Below are positions 13,902-20,867 of a stretch of DNA of 22,983 nt, in pieces. A program made the position numbers and the translations under genes. This stretch comes from VAXT01 sp964591295 (lineage in GTDB: Bacteria; Actinomycetota; Thermoleophilia; Gaiellales; Gaiellaceae), in assembly GCA_964591295.1 (NCBI GenBank), contig CAZQAG010000035.1:1-22983 (forward strand). The letters are read 5' to 3'. Position 1 is the stretch's first letter. Each line of letters begins with the position of its first letter. The notes beneath the pieces are model-generated. The model was not told where the DNA came from, did no database searches, and worked only from the letters and a program-made list of their open reading frames with translations.

Positions 13902-15356
13902 GTGAAGCATTGGAGGAAGACCCGGATTCTAGCCGTGGCGATAGGGCTTGCCGCGCTCCTCGTCGCGCCGGCGGCGTTCGCGGACCATGTGCGGGTTCAG
14001 ATCGCGGAGACCGGCCTCGACGCCGCTGGGCACGGAGCGGCCGGCCGGCTCGTTCCCGGCCGCGGCCCGACCTTCAGTCGCGAAGAGGCGCTCGCCGCCC
14101 TCGAGAAGATTCCGCCCGCGCGCTGTCCGTGCCCGTACACGATCTTCGTCTCGCTGCCCCGGCCGGCCGAGCACGCGTACACGGGCCTCGAATGGCTCTC
14201 GATCAGCGGGCCGGAGTACCCCGCCGGCGCGATGCTCGTGTCCGATCGCACCCGAATACCGGGACTCGTCTCGATCCACGACCTGGAGCCGACCGTCGAG
14301 GCTCTCGACCGCGGCGAGGAGCCGCCGGTCACGGCGGACCGAGTCGGCGACGTGCTGCCGCGGCTCGAGCGGCTCGGTGAGCGCCTCGACGCAGCGCATG
14401 AGACACGGGAGCCGGCAACGCTCGCGCTCGCCGGGATCATCGTCCTGCTCGCGCTCCTCGGGCTTCTGGCTCGCTCGCTCTTACTGGCGCGCGCCGCGTT
14501 GCTCGCCGGCCCGGTCGCACTCACCGCGGCGCTCGCGTTGAGCGGCCTGGAGGTGACCGAGCCCTGGGTCGTGGTCGGCACCCTTGCGGCGGCGACGACG
14601 ATCGGCGCGCTCGCGCTCGCAGCGGTGACCGCCAGACGTCTCGCTCTTGCCGCCGCGCTGTTCGCGATCTTTCCGCTCTACCTCCTCGTCTTCGCTGCCT
14701 CCACCGAGACGAGCTCGTTCGCCGCGATCGGCGCTCGGCCCGAGAACGGTGGCCGGTTCTACGGGTTCCAGAACCAGGTCGAGACGATCCTCCTCGTTCC
14801 CGGGGTGCTCGGGGCCGCTCTGGCCGGACGGCGGGCCTACGTCCCTGTCGCGCTACTCGTGCTCGTGACCGTCGGCGCCAGCTTTGCGGGAGCAGACGGC
14901 GGCGGAGTGCTCGTCTTCGCGGCCGCCTTTGTCTTTCTGTGGCTGCGACTGCGGAACGTCGCCTTGACCGCGCGCAACCTCGCTCTCACCGGAGCCCTGG
15001 TCCTCGGGGCGGCCGTCGCCCTGTTCGGGATCGACGCCGCTCTCGGAGGCTCCAGCCATGTGACGCGCTCGCTCGAAGGCGGGCCCGGCGGCGTGCTCGG
15101 CGACATGGCGCACCGTTTGCGGCTCACTGCGGATGGGATTGTCTCCTCGCGCGACTCGGCACTGATCATCGGCGCCTCACTGCCTGTCCTTGCCTGGGTC
15201 GCCATGCGCAGGCCGCGCTACGCGACGGTCGACGCCGTCCTCATCGCGCTCGCGGTGTCCCTCCTCGTCAACGATTCGCCGCGGGACATCCTCGGGTGGG
15301 GCGCACTCTCGTGCGCCGTGCTTCGCCTCTGGAAAGACGTTCGGCGCGTCGAGTAA
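13902..15356 (+). CDS. Polytopic membrane protein with an N-terminal extracytoplasmic domain, function unknown
   Basis: The protein has 484 residues: signal peptide (1-27, MKHWRKTRIL then hydrophobic, cleavage near AFA), a soluble domain (28-170) and about ten hydrophobic helices from 171 to 475. SDRTRIPGLVSIHDLEPTVEAL (about 114-135) resembles the last part of alkaline-phosphatase-like domains. GARPENGGRFYGFQNQ (277-292), in a loop, recalls the GxRFYGIGN motif of membrane proteins fused to such domains. That suggests a reduced relative whose phosphatase part is mostly lost; this is inference. C75 and C77 could form a disulphide. GTG 13902 has no clear ribosome binding site. Cytochrome c follows after 12 bases. 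Confidence 0.72.
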   Translation: MKHWRKTRILAVAIGLAALLVAPAAFADHVRVQIAETGLDAAGHGAAGRLVPGRGPTFSREEALAALEKIPPARCPCPYTIFVSLPRPAEHAYTGLEWLSISGPEYPAGAMLVSDRTRIPGLVSIHDLEPTVEALDRGEEPPVTADRVGDVLPRLERLGERLDAAHETREPATLALAGIIVLLALLGLLARSLLLARAALLAGPVALTAALALSGLEVTEPWVVVGTLAAATTIGALALAAVTARRLALAAALFAIFPLYLLVFAASTETSSFAAIGARPENGGRFYGFQNQVETILLVPGVLGAALAGRRAYVPVALLVLVTVGASFAGADGGGVLVFAAAFVFLWLRLRNVALTARNLALTGALVLGAAVALFGIDAALGGSSHVTRSLEGGPGGVLGDMAHRLRLTADGIVSSRDSALIIGASLPVLAWVAMRRPRYATVDAVLIALAVSLLVNDSPRDILGWGALSCAVLRLWKDVRRVE

Positions 15357-15368
15357 ACTCGCGCTCTC

Positions 15369-15755
15369 GTGCGTCGCCCTGTCCTGATCGTCGTCTTCGC
15401 ACTCCTCCTGGCCGGCTGCGGAGGCGAAAAGACCGTGTCGCCAACCGGCCCGGTCGAAGGCGATCTGCCCAAGGCCGAGAAGGGCGACCCGGCGGCAGGC
15501 AAGACGGTCTACAACGACTCCGGATGCGGCGGTTGCCACGCCTTTACTCCTGCGGCATCGAAGGGCGCGGTCGGTCCCAGCCTCGACGAGACGCTGAAGG
15601 ACAAGGACGCCGCCTACATCGAGGAGTCGATCGCGAACCCGGATGCAGAGATCGCGGCGGGCTACCAGGCGGGCGTCATGCCAAAGGACTACGCCTCGCA
15701 GCTGTCGGCCAAGCAACTAGCGGATCTCGTGGCGTTCCTCCAGCAAGGGACTTGA
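15369..15755 (+). CDS. Lipoprotein cytochrome c
   Basis: This 128-residue protein begins MRRPVLIVVFALLLAGCGGE: a lipoprotein signal with lipobox LAGC, lipidated C17. The heme motif is CGGCH (C53, C56, H57), and AGVMPKDY gives the likely axial methionine M104, typical of a small class I cytochrome c. DLVAFLQQ is the usual final helix. It should be an electron carrier tethered outside the membrane. GTG 15369 lies 12 bases after the membrane protein gene; TAAACT (15354-15359) is a possible -10. Its stop overlaps the serS start. Confidence 0.9.
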   Translation: MRRPVLIVVFALLLAGCGGEKTVSPTGPVEGDLPKAEKGDPAAGKTVYNDSGCGGCHAFTPAASKGAVGPSLDETLKDKDAAYIEESIANPDAEIAAGYQAGVMPKDYASQLSAKQLADLVAFLQQGT

Positions 15756-16957
15756 TCGACCTCAAGGCTGCGCGCGCCGACCCGGAGTCGTTTCGGGCGG
15801 CCGTGGCGCGCAAGGGCGCAGGCGAGGCGTTCGACCGGCTGCTCGAGGCGGATGCCCGCTGGCGTGAGCTCGTCCCGCAGGTGGACGAGTTGCGCGGGGC
15901 TCAGAAGATCCAGGGGAAGCCCTCGCCCGAGCAGGTGGAGGAGCTGAAACAGGTAAAGGAAGACTTGCGGCGAGTCGAGGAGGAGCTTGCCGCCGCCGAG
16001 GCAGCGCGCGACGAACTCCTGCAGAAGGTGCCGAACCCCCCGCACGAGTCGGTTCCGGATGAGGCGTCGGAGGAGGAGGGAGAGGTCGTTCGCGTCGTCG
16101 GCGATCCTCCGAAGCTGGCCGAGCCGAAGGAGCACCTCGAGCTCGCGCGCTTCGACATGGAACGTGCGGCGCGAGTCTCCGGCTCTCGCTTCGGCTACCT
16201 CGTCGGCGACGCGGCCCTGCTCTCGTTGGCGCTCTACCGCTGGGCACTCGACCGCGCCGTCGCCGCGGGGTTCACACCGGTGCTCCCGCCCGTGCTCGTG
16301 CGCGAGGAGGCCATGTACGGCACCGGCTTCTTCCCGGCCGAGAAGAACGAGTACTACGAGATCGGCGAGGACGGCCTCTACCTCACCGGCACCTCGGAGG
16401 TGGCGCTCGCGGGCATGCACATGGGCGAGATCCTCGAGGCGAACGAGCTACCGCTGCGCTACACCGCGTTTTCGACGAACTTCAGGCGCGAGGCAGGCGC
16501 AGCCGGTCGTGACACCCGCGGAATGTTCCGCGTGCATCAGTTCAACAAGGTCGAGATGTTCGCGTACACGGAGCCCGACGCTTCCTGGGACGAATTCGAG
16601 CGCATCCTCGAGCTGGAGGAACAGAACGTCCGGGAGCTCGGCCTGCCCTACCGGGTGCTGAACATCGCCGCCGGGGACCTGAGCGCCGCAGCCGCGAAGC
16701 GCTACGACATCGAGGCCTGGTTCCCGAGCCAGGAGCGCTACCGCGAGCTCACGTCTGCATCGAACACGACCGACTTCCAGGCCCGGCGGCTCGGGACCCG
16801 CTACCGCGGGGCGAGCGGGCCCGAGCACGTGCACACGCTGAACGGAACCGCGGTCACTGACCGCTGGACACTGGCGATCCTCGAGAACTTCCAGGGCGAC
16901 GTGCCAGAAGTGCTCCAACCCTACGGCGCCCCGGCAACAATCCGTCCCCAGGCCTAA
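15752..16957 (+). CDS. serS: Seryl-tRNA synthetase
   Basis: The protein has 401 residues from TTG 15752. MIDLKAARADPESFRAAVARKG and a two-helix antiparallel coiled coil (about 27-100) form the tRNA-binding arm. The class II catalytic core follows: LPPVLVREEAMYGTGFFPAE, YLTGTSEVALAG (motif around TSE), TNFRREAGAAGRDTRGMFRVHQF (motif 2), SASNTTDFQARRL and LNGTAVTDRWTLAILENFQ (motif 3). It charges tRNA-Ser with serine in the cytoplasm. Length is slightly below the usual 420. The TTGA overlap with the cytochrome c stop suggests coupling. A tRNA-Ser gene lies 85 bases downstream. The open frame extends upstream to 14939 but that part is out-of-frame shadow. Confidence 0.96.
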   Translation: MIDLKAARADPESFRAAVARKGAGEAFDRLLEADARWRELVPQVDELRGAQKIQGKPSPEQVEELKQVKEDLRRVEEELAAAEAARDELLQKVPNPPHESVPDEASEEEGEVVRVVGDPPKLAEPKEHLELARFDMERAARVSGSRFGYLVGDAALLSLALYRWALDRAVAAGFTPVLPPVLVREEAMYGTGFFPAEKNEYYEIGEDGLYLTGTSEVALAGMHMGEILEANELPLRYTAFSTNFRREAGAAGRDTRGMFRVHQFNKVEMFAYTEPDASWDEFERILELEEQNVRELGLPYRVLNIAAGDLSAAAAKRYDIEAWFPSQERYRELTSASNTTDFQARRLGTRYRGASGPEHVHTLNGTAVTDRWTLAILENFQGDVPEVLQPYGAPATIRPQA

Positions 16958-16967
16958 CATTTTCATC

Positions 16968-17042
16968 ACGGGGTCTGACCCCGTAAAGCTTTACAGGGTC
17001 TGACCCCGTTAACGTTTACAGGGTCTGACCCTGTTAAGACAC
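16968..17042. repeat. Three tandem 25-bp palindromic repeats between serS and tRNA-Ser
   Basis: Units at 16968-16992, 16993-17017 and 17018-17042 each hold GGGTCTGACCC. Units 1 and 3 are perfect 17-bp palindromes (ACGGGGTC-T-GACCCCGT and ACAGGGTC-T-GACCCTGT); unit 2 is imperfect. Linkers are A/T-rich and related (TAAAGCTTTA, TTAACGTTTA). The array ends exactly one base before the tRNA. Similar extragenic palindromes in other genomes are tied to Y1-type transposases; that link is from memory, not shown here. Confidence 0.9.
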
Positions 17043-17129
17043 GGCGGGGTGCCGGAGCGGTCGAACGGGGCAGTCTTGAAAACTGCTGGCCCTTCACGGG
17101 GCCCGTGAGTTCGAATCTCACCCCCGCCG
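17043..17129 (+). tRNA. tRNA-Ser (anticodon TGA)
   Basis: The acceptor stem is GGCGGGG (17043-17049) with CCCCGCC (17122-17128), discriminator G17129. The anticodon arm is CAGT-CTTGAAA-ACTG with anticodon TGA. A long variable arm (GGCCC/GGGCC around TTCAC) marks class II tRNA, and the T-arm is GTGAG-TTCGAAT-CTCAC. CCA is not encoded. It lies just after serS, its own synthetase gene, and ends 6 bases before the dnaJ-like stop codon on the other strand. Confidence 0.96.
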
Positions 17130-17135
17130 CTCTCG

Positions 17136-17891
17136 CTACGCCCACCAGATGAAGTAGACGAGCAGCGCGACCGCGCAAGCCAGGAGCGTGGTCGCCGCCA
17201 GCCGGACGATCAGCGAGTCGATCGGGCCTGGAGTGACGCGGACGACCAGATGGTCCTCCTCCGGCTCCCCCATCACGCGCAGGCGGGTGCCGTCCTCGAC
17301 CCCGGCGGGAATCCGCACCTTGATCACGCGCCGCTGGGTCACTCGGCCGTGGCCGAGGCACTCCGTACACCGACGCTCGAAGATGCGCCCAAGGCCGTCG
17401 CAGTCGTGACACTGCACGACCCGGAGCAAGCGCCCATCGCCGAAACCTGCGGAGACGCGGATCTGGCCGCTCCCGTCGCACGTCGCGCACTGGCGCACCT
17501 CCGTGCCGGACACGGCGCCGCTACCGCCGCAGACCGCGCACTCCTCGTCGGCCGCGAGGCGCACCTCCCGCCGGGTTCCCCGATCGGCTTCGATCTGGTC
17601 GATCTCCACTTCGGCAAGCACTCGTGCCTCGGCTCTGCGGCCGCCAGGCCCAAATCCCCCGTGGCCACGACCTCGATAGCCGAACCGGTCGTAGAGGAAC
17701 CGCGCGCTCGGCTTGGAGAGGACGCTGTAGGCTGCGGTCACCTCACGGAAGCGCTCTTCCGCCTCGGGCTCGTGAGAGACGTCCGGATGTAGCTCACGCG
17801 CGCGCGCGCGAAAGGCGCGCCGGATCTCCTCGTCGCCGGCCGTCCGTGGCAACCCCAGTAGCTCGTAGTAGTCCGACTTCGTTCGCGTCAC
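17136..17891 (-). CDS. Truncated DnaJ-family protein with C-terminal membrane anchor
   Basis: The protein has 251 residues. The J domain (about 6-70) has DYYELLGL and the Hsp70-activating HPD at 35-37. The zinc-finger region has four CxxCxGxG-type repeats: CAVCGGSG (118), CATCDGSG (135), CHDCDGLG (161), CTECLGHG (175). Only one short client-binding strand set follows (VIKVRIPAGVEDGTRLRVMGE, then HLVVRVTPG). The chain then ends in one hydrophobic helix (229-250), so the second beta domain and dimerisation tail of normal DnaJ are absent. It probably recruits DnaK to the membrane. GTG 17891 is chosen, with GAGGG 8 bases upstream; ATG 17906 adds five residues and is a real alternative. Confidence 0.84.
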   Translation of the reverse strand: MTRTKSDYYELLGLPRTAGDEEIRRAFRARARELHPDVSHEPEAEERFREVTAAYSVLSKPSARFLYDRFGYRGRGHGGFGPGGRRAEARVLAEVEIDQIEADRGTRREVRLAADEECAVCGGSGAVSGTEVRQCATCDGSGQIRVSAGFGDGRLLRVVQCHDCDGLGRIFERRCTECLGHGRVTQRRVIKVRIPAGVEDGTRLRVMGEPEEDHLVVRVTPGPIDSLIVRLAATTLLACAVALLVYFIWWA

Positions 17892-17956
17892 CGGTGCGAC
17901 CCTCATGAAGCGTATCGCCGAGCCGAACCTTCTCCTACCCCGGCGGCGTTATAGGA

Positions 17957-19060
17957 GTGGTGAGATCCCTAGTGCGGCGTCGCTCAATGAGAATTGTCCT
18001 GCTCGGTGCAGGACTCTTCGCGGGCTGGGTCACGTCCGCCGGCGCGCTCGCGCCCGTGCCGCCGATCCCGCCGGTCCCGACGGTGCCCACGCTGCCCGCC
18101 CTGCCGCCTCCTCCGCGACCGCCGCAGGTTCCCGCGGTGCCGCTGCCGAAGGCTCCGCCTCCCGCCGTTCCACATGTCGCACAGCCGGCCTTGCCTGCCG
18201 GCGGAGGCAGCGGAGCAAGCGGAGGCACTGGAGCAAGCGGAGGCAGTGGGGGCAGCACCGGCACTTCGTCCTCGAGCGGCAGCAGCGGCGCCGCGAGCCC
18301 TCAAGGGACCGTTCGCCACGCCGGAGGCCGCCCGGCACGCGTCTACCGGCTCCACTTCTCTCGGGATTGGATCTCGCGAACCGGGCCGGCGAAAGGCAGG
18401 CGGACCGTGCTCGTGTTCGTCCTCAGGAAACCCGCGCTCGTCGAGTTCATCGTGATCGAGATCGCGCCCGATTGCCGAAGAGTCGGCCGCTTCCGCGCGG
18501 TAGGGCAGACGGGGATCAATCGCGTTCGCTTCCGCGGTCGCATCGGTGGCCGCGCCCTCGGCCCGGGGACGTACCGGATCATGGCTCGGACGGTTCCAGG
18601 GGGGCGCGCGCTCGTCGACACGGAGCTCGTCATCGTCTCCCGCCCAGAGAGGGACGAAATCGCATCCGGCCGTCGCGCCAATGCCTGCGGCACGAAGCTG
18701 AGCGGGCAATCGACCTCCTCCTCATCCACAGCCTCTGCCTCTACCCCGGCGAAGCCGACCGTGGCGACGCCGTCCGCGAACGCAGAGGACGAGGCTGAGG
18801 AACGCGCGGCGCCCGACCGTGATCAGGGTGTCCTCGGCGCCAGGTTCACGAAGAGAGCGGTGGACGCCGTCCAGAGCATCCCGCTCTGGCTCTTCGCCCT
18901 GCTCGGGCTTGCGATCGCGATCCTCGCCCTGGCCGCGTTGCCGTTGAGGGCTGCGCCGACCCGGCGAGCCGCCTCAGCCCTGGCCCGTCATCGCGGCGCC
19001 GTCGCGCTCACCGGCGCAGCCGTGCTACTCGGGGTGACGGTCGCCTACACGCTGCACTAG
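17957..19060 (+). CDS. Proline-rich surface protein with beta domain and two C-terminal membrane helices
   Basis: This 367-residue protein begins with basic residues and a signal segment (MRIVLLGAGLFAGWVTSAGA). A PVPPIPPVP-type proline-rich stretch (about 33-75) and a Gly/Ser-rich linker (about 78-112) follow. A beta-rich domain lies at about 115-228 (VYRLHFSRDWIS, TVLVFVLRKPALVEFIVIEI, GTYRIMARTVPGG), resembling FlgD/Ig-like folds. A charged Ser/Ala/Glu linker leads to two membrane helices (about 300-320 and 343-364). I do not recognise a named family. GTG 17957 or 17960 is preferred over ATG 17987 for the charged N-terminus. It is divergent from the dnaJ-like gene. Confidence 0.7.
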   Translation: MVRSLVRRRSMRIVLLGAGLFAGWVTSAGALAPVPPIPPVPTVPTLPALPPPPRPPQVPAVPLPKAPPPAVPHVAQPALPAGGGSGASGGTGASGGSGGSTGTSSSSGSSGAASPQGTVRHAGGRPARVYRLHFSRDWISRTGPAKGRRTVLVFVLRKPALVEFIVIEIAPDCRRVGRFRAVGQTGINRVRFRGRIGGRALGPGTYRIMARTVPGGRALVDTELVIVSRPERDEIASGRRANACGTKLSGQSTSSSSTASASTPAKPTVATPSANAEDEAEERAAPDRDQGVLGARFTKRAVDAVQSIPLWLFALLGLAIAILALAALPLRAAPTRRAASALARHRGAVALTGAAVLLGVTVAYTLH

Positions 19061-19070
19061 GCGCCCTCTA

Positions 19071-19099
19071 GGACTTTGCAACAGTCTGTTGCTAAGTCC
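19071..19099. terminator. Palindrome between convergent genes, likely bidirectional terminator
   Basis: GGACTT-T-GCAACAG-T-CTGTTGC-T-AAGTCC is a 29-bp near-perfect palindrome centred at 19085, sitting in the 53-base gap between the stop codons at 19060 and 19114. The tip must open to a loop of 5-7 bases, leaving stems of about 10 bp with one mismatch. There is no T-run on either side. Confidence 0.65.
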
Positions 19100-19113
19100 G
19101 GTGGAGGTGTTGG

Positions 19114-20154
19114 CTAGGCCGCGCGGACGGCGTCGAGCTCGCGGCTGACCGCGAGCCGCTTGAGCGCATCACCCTCGATCTGGCGCACGCGCTCCCGTGT
19201 GATGCCGAGTGTCTTCCCGATCTGCTCTAGCGACTGCGGAGTGGGATCACCGTTCAGCCCGAACCGTAGCTTCAGCACATCCTGCTCCCTGTCGGGGAGC
19301 CCGGCGACAGCCTTACGCAACGCGTCCTGGCGGAGGCTCACTTCGAGCTCTTCCTCGGGCGGCGCCTCACTCCCTGAGACGAGCTCGCCGAGAGACGTAT
19401 CGCTCTCGCTTCCGACCGGGCGGTCAAGGCTCGTCACGGCGCGGGCCGCTTCCTGCACCTCGCGCACCTGCCTGAGCGGCAGCTTTGCCTCCTTCGCGAT
19501 CTCCTGCAGCGTCGGAGGGCGCTCGAGTTTTGTCAGGAGCTCGCGCTCGGCCTTGGCGATCTTGCGCTCCCGGTCGACGATGTGCACGGGCATGCGGATC
19601 GTGCGGGCCTTGTTCGCTACACCGCGCTGAACGGCTTGGCGAATCCACCACGTTGCATACGTCGAGAATTTGTAACCGCGCCGCCAATCGAACTTCTCCA
19701 CGGCCCGAATCAGCCCGATGATCCCCTCCTGGATGAGGTCGAGCAGCGACAGGCCATGCCCCTGGTAGCGCTTGGCGATCGAGACGACCAGGCGCAGGTT
19801 CGAGTTGACCATGCGGTCTTTTGCGGCCTTGTCGCCGCGCTCGACCAGCTTCGCGAGCTCCACCTCTTCTTCGGCGCTGAGCAGCGGGTAGCGGGACATC
19901 TCGTTGAGGAAGAGCTGAAGCGCGTCCGTCGTATGGGTCACGAGGTCACCGTTCACATACGTGCTGCTCTCCACCTTCTGGCGGCCGCAGTCGTCCCGGA
20001 CGTCGACGCCGCGCTCCTCGAGCTGCTCGTAGAGGTTCGTGATCTCCTCGTCGCCGAGGTCGAGCTGGTCGGCGAGCTGGGTCAGCTCCGAGATCTCGAC
20101 GCAGCCGTTCTCGGTGCCGTGCTCGAGCAGGGTTGCGACTGGATCAGTGCTCAT
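19114..20154 (-). CDS. Principal-type sigma-70 factor (RpoD/HrdB-like)
   Basis: The protein has 346 residues from ATG 20154. A short acidic N-terminal helical part (1-70) resembles a reduced region 1.1. Region 1.2 is DALQLFLNEMSRYPLLSAEEE (77-97). Region 2 (118-190) has NLRLVVSIAKRYQGHGLSLLDLIQEG and KFSTYATWWIRQAVQR, the -10 recognition and melting segment. Region 3 follows (HIVDRERKI...). Region 4 ends LPDREQDVLKLRFGL...LGITRERVRQIEGDALKRL, the -35-binding helix-turn-helix. Full regions 1.2-4 indicate a group 1 or 2 sigma factor; the short N-terminus leaves both open. TTG 20172 could add six residues. Confidence 0.9.
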   Translation of the reverse strand: MSTDPVATLLEHGTENGCVEISELTQLADQLDLGDEEITNLYEQLEERGVDVRDDCGRQKVESSTYVNGDLVTHTTDALQLFLNEMSRYPLLSAEEEVELAKLVERGDKAAKDRMVNSNLRLVVSIAKRYQGHGLSLLDLIQEGIIGLIRAVEKFDWRRGYKFSTYATWWIRQAVQRGVANKARTIRMPVHIVDRERKIAKAERELLTKLERPPTLQEIAKEAKLPLRQVREVQEAARAVTSLDRPVGSESDTSLGELVSGSEAPPEEELEVSLRQDALRKAVAGLPDREQDVLKLRFGLNGDPTPQSLEQIGKTLGITRERVRQIEGDALKRLAVSRELDAVRAA

Positions 20155-20222
20155 CGTTTCGCGTATCCCCAATCCGCCTAGACGCTAACGCGACAACGAG
20201 CCAAGTCTACGACAGGTCCCTT

Positions 20223-20368
20223 CCAGACACGTCTGGCGTCTGACACCGGACATGTCTCGTCCGTACTCCTAGGCGCGTGACGGAGGCTTGTGTCTAGCGC
20301 CGAGGACAGGGCTCCCTGGGACCCGGCCGGTGTCAGACACCGGACATGTCTCGTCGTATCCTGGGGAC
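20223..20368. repeat. Intergenic palindromes and duplicated promoter-like segment upstream of the small gene
   Basis: CCAGACACGTCTGG (20223-20236) is a palindrome. It abuts the first copy of a direct repeat, GTCTGACACCGGACATGTCTCGT (20238-20260, key part GACACCGGACATGTCTCGT). The second copy is at 20332-20354, with 22 of 23 bases alike, 94 bases on. The second copy lies in a perfect 17-bp palindrome, CCGGTGTC-A-GACACCGG (20327-20343). Similarity continues into CGTACTCC after copy 1 and CGTATCCT after copy 2, so a promoter-like stretch appears to be duplicated. Confidence 0.8.
20357..20368 (+). promoter_or_regulatory. Candidate leaderless promoter of the 135-residue protein
   Basis: TATCCT (20357-20362) ends 6 bases before GTG 20369, and no ribosome binding site is visible apart from GGGG in the spacer. 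The 17-bp palindrome at 20327-20343 covers the place where a -35 element or operator would be. Confidence 0.45.
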
Positions 20369-20776
20369 GTGGCGGTTTCTCCCGAACGCGCGTTCCTGGC
20401 CGAGCTCGAGGCCAGGCTCGCCGACGGCGAGCCGGTGGCAATCGAGATTTCGCTGATGCTGCTGGCCGGCCAGGAGGTCGAGCTCGACCCGGACGAGCTG
20501 CGCGCAGCCCGCCGGCGAGCCGTTCAGCTCCTCGCAACGGCCGGCGATCCTCGTCGCGAGCCCGATCCGGACGGACGCGCGGTCACTGCGTTGGCCGACG
20601 ACCTCGACGGTCCGGAACACAGAGCCGCGCTCGCAGCAGGCCTCGTATCGGTCGGCACAACAGTGGAGGGGCTGACCGAGGTCTCCGCGCGGCTCGAACG
20701 GCTCGTTGGCGATCCGGACCTAGCGTGGCGCTGGTTTGCGTGCACGTTGCTGGCTGAGGAGCTCGTCGAGGATTAA
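20369..20776 (+). CDS. Small helical acidic protein of unknown function
   Basis: This 135-residue protein begins MAVSPERAFLAELEARLADG. It is rich in Ala, Leu, Glu and Arg with helix-like spacing, has no signal peptide or membrane segment, and contains no motif I recognise. DPDELRAARRRAVQLLATAGDP and AALAAGLVSVGTTVEGL suggest paired helices. GTG 20369 is preferred over the longer frame from 20288, which runs through the repeats. A terminator follows at 20780. It is divergent from the sigma factor gene. No function can be offered. Confidence 0.68.
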   Translation: MAVSPERAFLAELEARLADGEPVAIEISLMLLAGQEVELDPDELRAARRRAVQLLATAGDPRREPDPDGRAVTALADDLDGPEHRAALAAGLVSVGTTVEGLTEVSARLERLVGDPDLAWRWFACTLLAEELVED

Positions 20777-20779
20777 TCC

Positions 20780-20803
20780 CTCATTCCGGCAATGAGACTT
20801 TTT
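20780..20803 (+). terminator. Intrinsic terminator of the 135-residue protein gene
   Basis: CTCATT (20780-20785), loop CCGGC, AATGAG (20791-20796), then ACTTTTTG. A perfect 6-bp stem, 5-base loop and a run of five T make this the clearest intrinsic terminator of the plus strand, 4 bases past the stop codon. Confidence 0.8.
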
Positions 20804-20867
20804 GTTCGGCTACTTTCTGCCGATGTAGGACTGCGGGTCCAGCCAACGCTCTTACAAGGGGTCAAAT

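Noticed and set aside
14939..15751. Long N-terminal extension of seryl-tRNA synthetase
   Set aside because: It is an out-of-frame reading of the membrane protein and cytochrome c genes; MIDLKAARADPE at 15752 is the usual SerRS start.
16968..17042. CRISPR array
   Set aside because: Units abut with no unique spacers, and no cas genes are present.
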